Source of the DNA: an uncultured Prevotella sp.
GTDB lineage: Bacteria; Bacteroidota; Bacteroidia; Bacteroidales; Bacteroidaceae
Direction of reading: 5' to 3'
NCBI GenBank assembly: GCA_902497035.1
Contig: CABVDL010000011.1
Coordinates: 1-43,334 of the forward strand
DNA length: 43,334 bases
This document shows, piece by piece, positions 9,233-16,356 of this stretch (positions are counted from its first letter, which is position 1; each line of letters starts with the position of its first letter). Made by a program: the position numbers and the translations under genes. Under the pieces are notes generated by a model, which saw only the letters and a list, made by a program, of their open reading frames with translations, was not told the origin of the DNA and did no database searches.

Positions 9233-9263
9233 TTGGTCACAAGACGATAATCGTTTAACTTTG
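9233..9263 (+). promoter_or_regulatory. Promoter of the MutS-like gene (near-leaderless)
   Basis: TTG (9233-9235), 20 nt, then TAACTTTG (9256-9263) is a good Bacteroidota promoter. The box ends only 5 nt before the ATG at 9269, so a start about 7 nt downstream of the box would give a leaderless transcript. Confidence 0.65.
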
Positions 9264-9268
9264 CAATA

Positions 9269-11275
9269 ATGAACACACAAGAGCAGATTAAGCAAGCCTG
9301 TCACGAACGGGCAACGACGATTGGCGAAACGATACGGCAGCTGCGTGCCCGTGGACGCGCCTTCGTGACCGGAGAGATAGCCTCGTTCCTTGGCATGGTA
9401 GCCCTCATCTCAACCATCACCATCACCGATTCCGACATCATGAAGATCATGGAAGGCTTGTTGGCCGCCGTCATGATCGCGTGCTACATCATCATCCGCA
9501 ACAAAGACACCAGAAACAGCCGGCGGCTCACAGAGCTGGAGCAGCTGCGTCGCGCTTACCGGCAGGAAGAGGCGGCGCTTGGCGGCGATTTCTCTGCCTT
9601 CGACGACGGAAAGCGCTATGTCGACCCGCACCATCCGTTCACTTACGACCTGGACATCTTCGGCAAGGAGAGTCTCTATCAGCGCCTCAACCGCACGGTG
9701 ACAACGCTCGGTGCCGACCGGCTCGCCGAGAGCCTGAGCCGGGTGGACATGCACGAGAGCATCGACGAGATTGACGAATACCGCAAGGCCGTCGACACGC
9801 TTGCGGCCGACGGGCTCGCCGAATGGCGGATGAAGTTCATCTCCTGTGGTGTCGACGCGAAGATCGACACGAAGGCCATCCTTCAGTCGTTGCCTCACCT
9901 GCGGGAAATTACCATTCCGCCCTACCTCAGCGGCCGTGGCATGAAAGTTATCGCCAGTCTCTTGTCGGCGGGCCTCTTCGCAAGCATCATCGCGGCCGTC
10001 TACCGCCTCGTCAACCCCATGCTGCCCATCGTGTGGCTGTTCGTCAACTTCTTCTTAGTCGCCGGGCTGGCCGGTAAATATCTCAAGCAGATGCTCACCG
10101 TCGGCCATCAGCTCCGCAACGAGATGCAGCCGCTCATGCGTGTGGTCAGACTGGCCAACGAAGCGGAACATGGGACATCCAGCATAATAAAGAAAGACGT
10201 TGACAGCCTCCAGGAAGCCATCAGCTCCTTCGAGATGCTCGCCGACATCGTCGAGACGCTGATCCTTCGTACCAGCGACGCCTACCGGTACTTTGCCGAC
10301 GCTTTCTGTCTTCGCGGCTTCTTCCTCTTGCATAAATTCAGCCGTTGGCGCTCCATGGCCACCTCCAACCTCCCGACCTGGATCGAGGCAGCGACTGAGC
10401 TCGATGTCCTGGTCTCCATGGCTCAGATGCGCTACGACCATCCGGAAGCCGGCTCTGCCACAATCATCGAAGAAACAGGAAGCGAAGCACCCGTTTATTT
10501 TGAGGCCAGAGGCTTGTGGCATCCGTTCCTCGGTGCCAAAGCCGTGCGCAACGACTTCTCGATCCGCGACGGCAACTTCTATATCGTCACGGGAGCGAAC
10601 ATGGCGGGCAAGAGCACGTTCCTCCGGGCCTTAGGTGTCAATTATATCCTCGCGATGAACGGTATGCCGGTCTTTGCCGAGCGCCTCACCGTCTCCCGCT
10701 TCAAGCTCTTCAGCAGTATGCGCACCTCCGACGACCTTAGCCATGGCATCAGTTATTTCAACGCGGAACTGCGGCGGCTGCAGCAGATGATAGAATTCAT
10801 TCAACCCCACATTGACCCCACTGACCCCACTGACCCCACTGACCCCACCCCCTTCCCCTCCCCTTCAGGGAGGGGGGAAAGCATACCGAGCGACACGAAT
10901 GCTGGATATTCAAGGGGATGCTACACCCTCCCTGAAGGGGAGGGCCGGGGTGGGGTCAGTGGGCTAAGTGCGGGCTGTGCGCTTCATCATACTCTCCTCA
11001 TCCTCGACGAGATCCTCAAAGGTACCAACTCGCTCGACAAGCTCAACGGCTCACGCATGTTCCTGCGGGCCATCACTAAAAAGCCGGTGGCAGGAGTCAT
11101 CGCCACCCATGACCTCGAATTGGCGAAGATGGAACAGGAAAGCAGTCTGTTTCATAACTGGTGCTTCGAGATAGCACTCGGCACCGATGTCACCTACCCT
11201 TATAAGATTACGCCGGGCGTGGCAAGGAACCAGAATGCCACATTCCTGATAAAAAAGATGTTGGCTGAAGCTTAA
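9269..11275 (+). CDS. Membrane-anchored MutS-family ATPase with repeat insertion
   Basis: A MutS-related ATPase lacking the mismatch-recognition N-terminal domain. It has hydrophobic segments near residues 38-80 and 225-272 that probably anchor it in the membrane. The C-terminal MutS ATPase domain has Walker A GANMAGKST at 442-450, a SSMRTSDDLSHGISYFNAEL signature region near 480-500, and Walker B LLILDEILKGTNS. Such proteins are frequent in Bacteroidota; their role is unknown. Between the signature helix (RLQQMIEF) and Walker B there is an abnormal stretch of about 50 residues (roughly 513-570), with DPT repeats and P/G/S-rich sequence encoded by a palindromic repeat element. Homologues normally join these parts directly. 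The frame stays open, but nucleotide hydrolysis may be impaired. The total of 668 residues is larger than typical because of the insert. Confidence 0.88.
   Translation: MNTQEQIKQACHERATTIGETIRQLRARGRAFVTGEIASFLGMVALISTITITDSDIMKIMEGLLAAVMIACYIIIRNKDTRNSRRLTELEQLRRAYRQEEAALGGDFSAFDDGKRYVDPHHPFTYDLDIFGKESLYQRLNRTVTTLGADRLAESLSRVDMHESIDEIDEYRKAVDTLAADGLAEWRMKFISCGVDAKIDTKAILQSLPHLREITIPPYLSGRGMKVIASLLSAGLFASIIAAVYRLVNPMLPIVWLFVNFFLVAGLAGKYLKQMLTVGHQLRNEMQPLMRVVRLANEAEHGTSSIIKKDVDSLQEAISSFEMLADIVETLILRTSDAYRYFADAFCLRGFFLLHKFSRWRSMATSNLPTWIEAATELDVLVSMAQMRYDHPEAGSATIIEETGSEAPVYFEARGLWHPFLGAKAVRNDFSIRDGNFYIVTGANMAGKSTFLRALGVNYILAMNGMPVFAERLTVSRFKLFSSMRTSDDLSHGISYFNAELRRLQQMIEFIQPHIDPTDPTDPTDPTPFPSPSGRGESIPSDTNAGYSRGCYTLPEGEGRGGVSGLSAGCALHHTLLILDEILKGTNSLDKLNGSRMFLRAITKKPVAGVIATHDLELAKMEQESSLFHNWCFEIALGTDVTYPYKITPGVARNQNATFLIKKMLAEA
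10814..10963. repeat. MITE/REP-like palindromic element inside the MutS-like gene
   Basis: About 3.7 copies of a 9-bp unit (GACCCCACT) at 10814-10846 lead into a left arm at 10835-10874. The arm at 10926-10963 is its near-perfect reverse complement: outer CCCACTGACCCCACCCC, inner TCCCCTTCAGGGAGGG. Each inner arm is itself palindromic. The terminal-inverted-repeat unit spans 129 nt, a multiple of three, so the host frame stays open. A G/C-rich palindrome of similar make-up occurs at 34132-34152. Confidence 0.8.
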
Positions 11276-11288
11276 AAAGATTGTGATA

Positions 11289-11322
11289 TTGCCATTATTC
11301 ACCTTATTTTTTCGTAATTTTG
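11289..11322 (+). promoter_or_regulatory. Promoter of the aquaporin-sugar transporter pair
   Basis: TAATTTTG at 11315-11322 with a TTG at 11289-11291 (23 nt spacing, slightly long). The extended sequence TTTTTCGTAATTTTGC is shared exactly with the hpt promoter near 35755. The leader to the ATG at 11448 would be about 120 nt. Confidence 0.55.
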
Positions 11323-11447
11323 CCTCGCCAAGAAGAACAGAAAAACTAAATAACAAGAACCCAACAGAGACGGTACGAGACTATTCCCTTAGAACGACAT
11401 ATTTAGAACATACATCTTTAGAATACACATTATTAATACAAGTAAGT

Positions 11448-12143
11448 ATGAAGAAGTATTTAGCAGAAATGGTAGGGACGATGGTGCTCGTCCTCATGGG
11501 TTGCGGTGCAGCCGTCTCCTTAGGTTGTGATCCTGTCAACAATCAGGCCTCCGTCGTAGGCACAGCGCTTGCTTTCGGTCTGTCCGTAGTAGCCATGGCT
11601 TATACCATCGGCGGCATCTCCGGTTGCCACATCAACCCGGCCATCACGCTCGGCGTTTTCCTCAGTGGTCGCATGAGTGGCAAAGATGCCGGCATGTACA
11701 TGCTCTTCCAGGTTATCGGCGGCATTCTCGGAGCAGCCATTCTCTATGCCATCACCACCTCTGCCGGTCTGACAGGCACAGGAGCCAACGATTTGCAGGC
11801 TATTGACGGAGCCGGCGACACCGTGTCGCTTGCCGGAGGATTCTTGGCCGAGATGTTCTTCACCTGCGTGTTTGTGCTCGTCGTCTTAGGAGCCACCGCC
11901 AAGACCAACGGTGCCACCAACAATTTTGCCGGCCTTGCCATCGGCCTGTCGCTCGTGCTCGTTCACCTCGCCTGCATCCGCTATACAGGCACGTCTGTGA
12001 ACCCCGCCCGCAGCATCGGTCCAGCGCTCTTCCAAGGCGGCACAGCCCTGAGCAACCTATGGATCTTCATTGTCGCTCCCTTAGTTGGCGGCGCCCTCGC
12101 TGCCGGAGTGTGGAAAATCATTGAGCCAGTAGAGAAGAAATAA
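11448..12143 (+). CDS. aqpZ: Aquaporin Z-type water channel
   Basis: A 231-residue six-helix membrane channel of the MIP family, the same length as E. coli AqpZ. Both NPA boxes are present (CHINPAIT and TSVNPARS). Residues of the selectivity filter follow the water-specific pattern: His in VHLACI, Thr just before SVNPAR, and the Arg of NPAR. A water channel is therefore favoured over a glycerol facilitator. The start at 11448 (MKKYLAEMVGT) is chosen because it fits the family; the frame is open upstream into the leader. The stop overlaps the start of the next gene as TAATG, suggesting coupled translation with the sugar transporter. The physiological link between the two is not obvious. Confidence 0.93.
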   Translation: MKKYLAEMVGTMVLVLMGCGAAVSLGCDPVNNQASVVGTALAFGLSVVAMAYTIGGISGCHINPAITLGVFLSGRMSGKDAGMYMLFQVIGGILGAAILYAITTSAGLTGTGANDLQAIDGAGDTVSLAGGFLAEMFFTCVFVLVVLGATAKTNGATNNFAGLAIGLSLVLVHLACIRYTGTSVNPARSIGPALFQGGTALSNLWIFIVAPLVGGALAAGVWKIIEPVEKK

Positions 12144-13363
12144 TGGAAAGACCCACACTTACCAACAAGCAGTACGTACTGCCGTTCATTCTCGTCACCA
12201 CCCTCTTCTTCCTTTGGGGATTCGCGCGCGCCATCCTCGATGTATTGAACAAGCACTTCCAGAACGCGCTCGACATCTCCATGTCGCAGTCGGCCCTCAT
12301 CCAGGTGACGACCTACCTCGGCTATTTCATCATGGCCATTCCCGCCGGATGGTTCATCAACCGCCACGGCTACCGTACGGGTGTGATCTTCGGCCTGACG
12401 CTCTTCGGGGTGGGAGCGTTGCTCTTCATCCCCGGCGCCGAGGCCGGCACGTTCTATGCCTATCTCGGTGCGCTCTTCATCATCGGCTGCGGACTGGTCT
12501 TCCTCGAGACTTCCGCCAACCCATACGTCACCGAGCTCGGCAATCCCGTCACGGCCACGAGCCGTCTCAACTTCTCACAGTCGTTTAACGGCCTGGGCTC
12601 CCTGTCGGCGACCTTCATCGTAGGCCAGTTCTTCTTCTCCGGACCCAATTCCAGCGGCAAAGTAGTAGTGCCCTATGCCATCTTAGGCATCATCGTGCTC
12701 ATCATCGCCGTGGTCTTCTCCCGCGTCAAGCTCCCGGAGATCAGCCATAAAGAGACGACGGAGGACGAGGAGCGCGGCACGCGCATCGTCAAACTCTTCC
12801 GCCACCACACGATGTTTGTCTTCGGACTCTTCGCACTCTTGGCTTACGAGATCGCGGAGATCAGCATCAATAGTTATTTCATCAACTTCGTTACGGCCAA
12901 AGGCTGGATGAATGACAACACCGCCTCTGTCGTGCTCACAGCAGCGCTTGCTTTCTTTATGCTCGGCCGCTTTGGAGGAAGCTGGATCATGCGCACCGTC
13001 AAGGCCGAGCACATGCTGCTCTACTGTGCCGCCGGCAGCGTCGTCTGCATGGGTCTGGTGCTCTGCAACTTCGGCAAAGTGTCCATGTTTGCCCTCGTAT
13101 GCAACTATGTCTTCGAGGCCATCATGTTCCCGACAATTTTCTCGCTTGCCTTACGCGGATTAGGCAACCTGACCAAGAGCGCCTCATCGCTGCTGATGAT
13201 GACCCCTATCGGCGGCTGCGGCTTTTTGCTCATGAGCCTTATCGCCGACGCTACGGGTGCCATGTCGCTGCCCTTCGTAATCCCCTTCCTTTGCTATTTC
13301 ATCGTCCTGCTCTTCGCCTCCGAGCTGACCAGAAAAGGCAACGGCCCCGTGCTGCATCTGTAA
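12143..13363 (+). CDS. FHS-family sugar:H+ symporter (FucP/GluP-like)
   Basis: A 406-residue major-facilitator protein with twelve predicted helices, of the fucose/glucose/galactose/GlcNAc permease (FHS) family. Typical motifs are FFLWGFARAILDVLNKHFQ in helix 1, the FINRHGYRTGV loop, and FLETSANPYVTELGNP in the fourth-fifth helix region. The substrate cannot be told from sequence; L-fucose, glucose/galactose and N-acetylglucosamine are all known for the family, and GlcNAc would suit the nearby sialic-acid genes. It overlaps the aquaporin stop by one base. No clear terminator follows in the 205 bases before fba. Confidence 0.9.
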   Translation: MERPTLTNKQYVLPFILVTTLFFLWGFARAILDVLNKHFQNALDISMSQSALIQVTTYLGYFIMAIPAGWFINRHGYRTGVIFGLTLFGVGALLFIPGAEAGTFYAYLGALFIIGCGLVFLETSANPYVTELGNPVTATSRLNFSQSFNGLGSLSATFIVGQFFFSGPNSSGKVVVPYAILGIIVLIIAVVFSRVKLPEISHKETTEDEERGTRIVKLFRHHTMFVFGLFALLAYEIAEISINSYFINFVTAKGWMNDNTASVVLTAALAFFMLGRFGGSWIMRTVKAEHMLLYCAAGSVVCMGLVLCNFGKVSMFALVCNYVFEAIMFPTIFSLALRGLGNLTKSASSLLMMTPIGGCGFLLMSLIADATGAMSLPFVIPFLCYFIVLLFASELTRKGNGPVLHL

Positions 13364-13491
13364 GACCTAATTGCAAAACCAACGTGGCAAAAGCATGAAA
13401 GGCAAGACAAGGCAAAGTCAGAGTTAGTATCTTTTAACATCCTGCAACATTAAATACATGCCTGCATAGAAGGAAAAAGAAATTAAAGTGC

Positions 13492-13525
13492 TAAATTTGC
13501 ATGCGGTTGAGGAAAGGGCCTCAAC
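13492..13525 (+). promoter_or_regulatory. fba promoter with 5'-leader hairpin
   Basis: TAAATTTG at 13492-13499 is a good -7 box; no clear -33 TTG is visible. The expected start near 13506 falls at the first base of a perfect 7-bp stem (GTTGAGG 13506-13512, CCTCAAC 13519-13525, 6-nt loop). A hairpin at the very 5' end of the 63-nt leader could protect the mRNA. Confidence 0.55.
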
Positions 13526-13568
13526 GTTATAATTATAGTTAGAATCATCTTTATAAACATTTAATAAA

Positions 13569-14579
13569 ATGGTTAACTACAAAGATTTAGGTCTCGTCAA
13601 CACACGCGAGATGTTCAAGCGCGCCGTAACAGGCGGCTATGCTATTCCTGCATTCAACTTCAACAACCTTGAGCAGTTGCAGGCTATCATCACAGCCAGC
13701 TCTACATTGAAGAGCCCTGTCATCCTGCAGGTTTCTAAGGGTGCACGTGCATACGCTAATCCTATCCTGCTCCGTTACATGGCACAGGGTGCTGTGGAGT
13801 TTGCAAAGAGCCTCGGTTGCCATCATCCCGAGATCGTGCTGCACCTCGACCACGGAGATACATTCGAGCTCGTTAAGGACTGCGTCGACCTGGGCTTCTC
13901 CAGCGTCATGATCGACGGTTCAAGCAAGCCTTACGAGGAGAACATTGAGCTCACTCGTAAGTGCGTAGAATACGCTCACAAGTATGATGTCACGGTTGAG
14001 GCCGAGCTCGGTGTGCTCGCCGGCGTTGAGGACGAGGTTTCTTCTGAGGAGTCTCACTATACAAAGCCTGAGGAGGTGATCGATTTCAGCCAGCGTTCTG
14101 GCTGCGACAGCCTCGCTATCTCTATCGGCACCAGCCACGGCGCTTATAAGTTCAAGCCCGAGCAGTGCACACGTGACCCGAAGACCGGCCGCCTCATTCC
14201 TCCTCCATTGGCATTCGACGTGCTGCATGAGATTGAGAAAAAGCTCCCCGGATTCCCCATCGTGCTCCACGGCTCTTCTTCTGTTCCTCAGAAGTATGTC
14301 GACATCATCAACAAGTACGGAGGCAAGCTGCCCGACGCAGTAGGTATCCCCGAGGATCAGCTCCGCGAGGCTGCCAAGAGCGCTGTCTGCAAGATCAACA
14401 TCGACTCCGACTCTCGTCTGGCTTACACTGCAGGTGTGCGTGAGACCCTCGCTAATCATCCTGAGTACTTCGATCCTCGCCAGTATGGTAAGGTGGCTCG
14501 TAACTACATGATCGAGATGTACGAGGAGAAGATCAAGGACGTTCTCGGTTCAGAGAACAAGCTCGCTAACTGCGACTAA
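13569..14579 (+). CDS. fba: Class II fructose-bisphosphate aldolase
   Basis: Cleaves fructose 1,6-bisphosphate to dihydroxyacetone phosphate and glyceraldehyde 3-phosphate in glycolysis, and runs in reverse for gluconeogenesis. The 336-residue protein has the zinc-dependent class II signature: AFNFNNLEQLQAI near 28-40, HLDHGD at 92-97 with D94 as likely catalytic acid and H95 a zinc ligand, then GTSHGAYKF and VLHGSSSVP supplying later zinc and phosphate contacts, and the NIDSDSR loop. Codons are restricted (many CTC, AAG, GAG, GGC/GGT) as in highly expressed genes. It has its own promoter and a terminator downstream, so it is probably monocistronic. Confidence 0.96.
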   Translation: MVNYKDLGLVNTREMFKRAVTGGYAIPAFNFNNLEQLQAIITASSTLKSPVILQVSKGARAYANPILLRYMAQGAVEFAKSLGCHHPEIVLHLDHGDTFELVKDCVDLGFSSVMIDGSSKPYEENIELTRKCVEYAHKYDVTVEAELGVLAGVEDEVSSEESHYTKPEEVIDFSQRSGCDSLAISIGTSHGAYKFKPEQCTRDPKTGRLIPPPLAFDVLHEIEKKLPGFPIVLHGSSSVPQKYVDIINKYGGKLPDAVGIPEDQLREAAKSAVCKINIDSDSRLAYTAGVRETLANHPEYFDPRQYGKVARNYMIEMYEEKIKDVLGSENKLANCD

Positions 14580-14589
14580 TCATTAAGTT

Positions 14590-14660
14590 GCTTCTTACGT
14601 CAGAAGCAGACTCTATCATAGAGGGTCATTCTTTCTTTACAAAAAGGATGACCCTTTTTC
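14590..14660 (+). terminator. Terminator after fba (two hairpins)
   Basis: A small stem (GCTTCT 14590-14595 with AGAAGC 14602-14607) is followed by an 8-bp stem AGGGTCAT (14622-14629) with ATGACCCT (14648-14655), running into a T5 tract. This is a good intrinsic terminator between fba and the sialidase. Confidence 0.8.
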
Positions 14661-14695
14661 TGTATCATTATTTATCTAAAGACTATACTTCCTCT

Positions 14696-16279
14696 ATGTT
14701 CCACAAATTATTGCTCGCTGCTTCGCTGGCTCTCCTGACAACAATCGCTAAAGCTGGAGATATCAAAGTCAGCCAAGGTTACCAGACAACAGGGTTAGGC
14801 AACAAGAACTCCGTACTCCTAAAGATTGCCGTTTCTGGAGAATACACCGATGCCTGCCTTGATCAGATAGGCATCACGCTGAAAGGTAACACACTCAACA
14901 ATATCGACTCGGTTCACCTATACAAGTCCTACCACAACAACTTTCCCGCCGATACGCAACCGATACGGTTGGCAAGTATCAAGCCACGTCAAATGTCGTT
15001 TGGCTTCGTGACGGGAAGGGCCAACGCTCTTGGGAACGACACTGCTACCCGGAACAAGCCTTACTTCCTGTATGTCACCGTGGACGTGAAAAAGAAAGCG
15101 ACAGTCGGTGATTCTCTTGACGCACGATTAGACCACATCACGTTCAACGGAAAGCAGGTAACGGGCATCAACAATGACCCGCAATACGCACAGAAGATCT
15201 ATTCCATCCAGAGGTTCTTAGGTATGCCCGACACCTACGGCAGCCATTATTACCGCATTCCCGCAATGGTCGTAGCCAACGACGGCAGCGTCATCGTGGC
15301 CTATGACAAGCGCTTCGACGAGTTGGGCGATGCCGGCTCCCATCGCATTGACCTTGTCGTGCGGCGCTCTACAGACAATGGTGTCACCTGGAGCGAACCC
15401 TTGACGATCGCTCAAGGCAAAGGGAAAGGAACCTTCGATTTCGGCTTTGGTGACCCGGCTCTCGTAGTGACGTCCAAAGGACGCATCATCTGCCTCTCCT
15501 GCGCAGGCAACAAGAATTTCTGGAACGGACAGGCCGACGTAGCCATGATGTACAGTGACGACAATGGAAAGACATGGTCGGCCCCTGCTGACCTCGTACA
15601 CCAGCGCCTCGATAACAAGGTCGACACGATGAGCAATGCCTTGCATCCTTACGGGTTCTTTGTCACGTCCGGACGTGGCATTTGCACAACGGATGGAACA
15701 GTGATGTTCGCCTGCAACTACAAGAATGCCAAAGGTATCATCCGCGAATACGTACTCTACTCAAAGGACGAAGGCGAGCATTGGACACTCGACAACAAGA
15801 TTGCCTACCTCGGAGCCGATGAGTCTAAGCTTCTGCAACGGAACGACGGGAGCATCATGATCTCTGTCCGACAGAAAGGAGCACGCGGATTCAACACGAC
15901 CAAGGGCAACACGCTCGAATGGGAGAAACAATACCGCAACAATCAACTACATGGTGCCGCATGCAACGCTGACATCCTTTATTACTCCCGGAAAACCCAA
16001 AAGGAAGAGGATGTTATCCTGCATACCCTTCCCGTCACCATCCCATCCTTACAGCGTGCTGACCTGCAGCTGTTCGCCAGCAAGGATGAAGGAAAGACAT
16101 GGAAAAGCATCTACCAGCTTCAGCCTGGTGCCGCTTCTTACTCAACTATGGAGAAACTGAAGGACGGCAGCTTAGCTATCTTCTTCGAAGATGAAAGCAA
16201 CGGTGTTGACAACTGGACGTTGAACTACATCGTTATCAAAAAGAGTCAACTCAAAAAGCTGATTCAGACAGCAAAATAA
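14696..16279 (+). CDS. nanH: Secreted exo-alpha-sialidase (GH33)
   Basis: Removes terminal sialic acid from host glycans outside the cell or in the periplasm. The start at 14696 is chosen because it gives a signal peptide (MFHKLLLAASLALLTTIAKAG); the frame opens upstream only through the terminator. Residues about 22-170 resemble the sialidase N-terminal domain seen in Bacteroides enzymes. The beta-propeller follows: YRIP at 186-189 with R187 of the arginine triad, and four Asp boxes at 225-232 (STDNGVTW), 287-294 (SDDNGKTW), 356-363 (SKDEGEHW) and 462-469 (SKDEGKTW). E376, R392 and the tyrosine of SYSTM (482) are the likely remaining catalytic residues. Length 527 is normal. No promoter box is seen just upstream, so it may rely on read-through or an atypical promoter. 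It belongs functionally with the nan genes at 18758-32858. Confidence 0.95.
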   Translation: MFHKLLLAASLALLTTIAKAGDIKVSQGYQTTGLGNKNSVLLKIAVSGEYTDACLDQIGITLKGNTLNNIDSVHLYKSYHNNFPADTQPIRLASIKPRQMSFGFVTGRANALGNDTATRNKPYFLYVTVDVKKKATVGDSLDARLDHITFNGKQVTGINNDPQYAQKIYSIQRFLGMPDTYGSHYYRIPAMVVANDGSVIVAYDKRFDELGDAGSHRIDLVVRRSTDNGVTWSEPLTIAQGKGKGTFDFGFGDPALVVTSKGRIICLSCAGNKNFWNGQADVAMMYSDDNGKTWSAPADLVHQRLDNKVDTMSNALHPYGFFVTSGRGICTTDGTVMFACNYKNAKGIIREYVLYSKDEGEHWTLDNKIAYLGADESKLLQRNDGSIMISVRQKGARGFNTTKGNTLEWEKQYRNNQLHGAACNADILYYSRKTQKEEDVILHTLPVTIPSLQRADLQLFASKDEGKTWKSIYQLQPGAASYSTMEKLKDGSLAIFFEDESNGVDNWTLNYIVIKKSQLKKLIQTAK

Positions 16280-16295
16280 TAATTCATTATAAAGG

Positions 16296-16335
16296 TATAG
16301 GCGTAACAGGTGACAATTCACGTGTTACGCCTATA
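16296..16335. terminator. Bidirectional terminator between nanH and ftsZ
   Basis: A perfect 13-bp stem (TATAGGCGTAACA 16296-16308 with TGTTACGCCTATA 16323-16335) with a small internal stem in the loop lies between the two converging genes. There is no long T tract on either side, so it may stop transcription from both sides less than perfectly or serve as a 3'-end stabiliser. Confidence 0.7.
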
Positions 16336-16356
16336 TATATTGTAGGACACCCGTCC

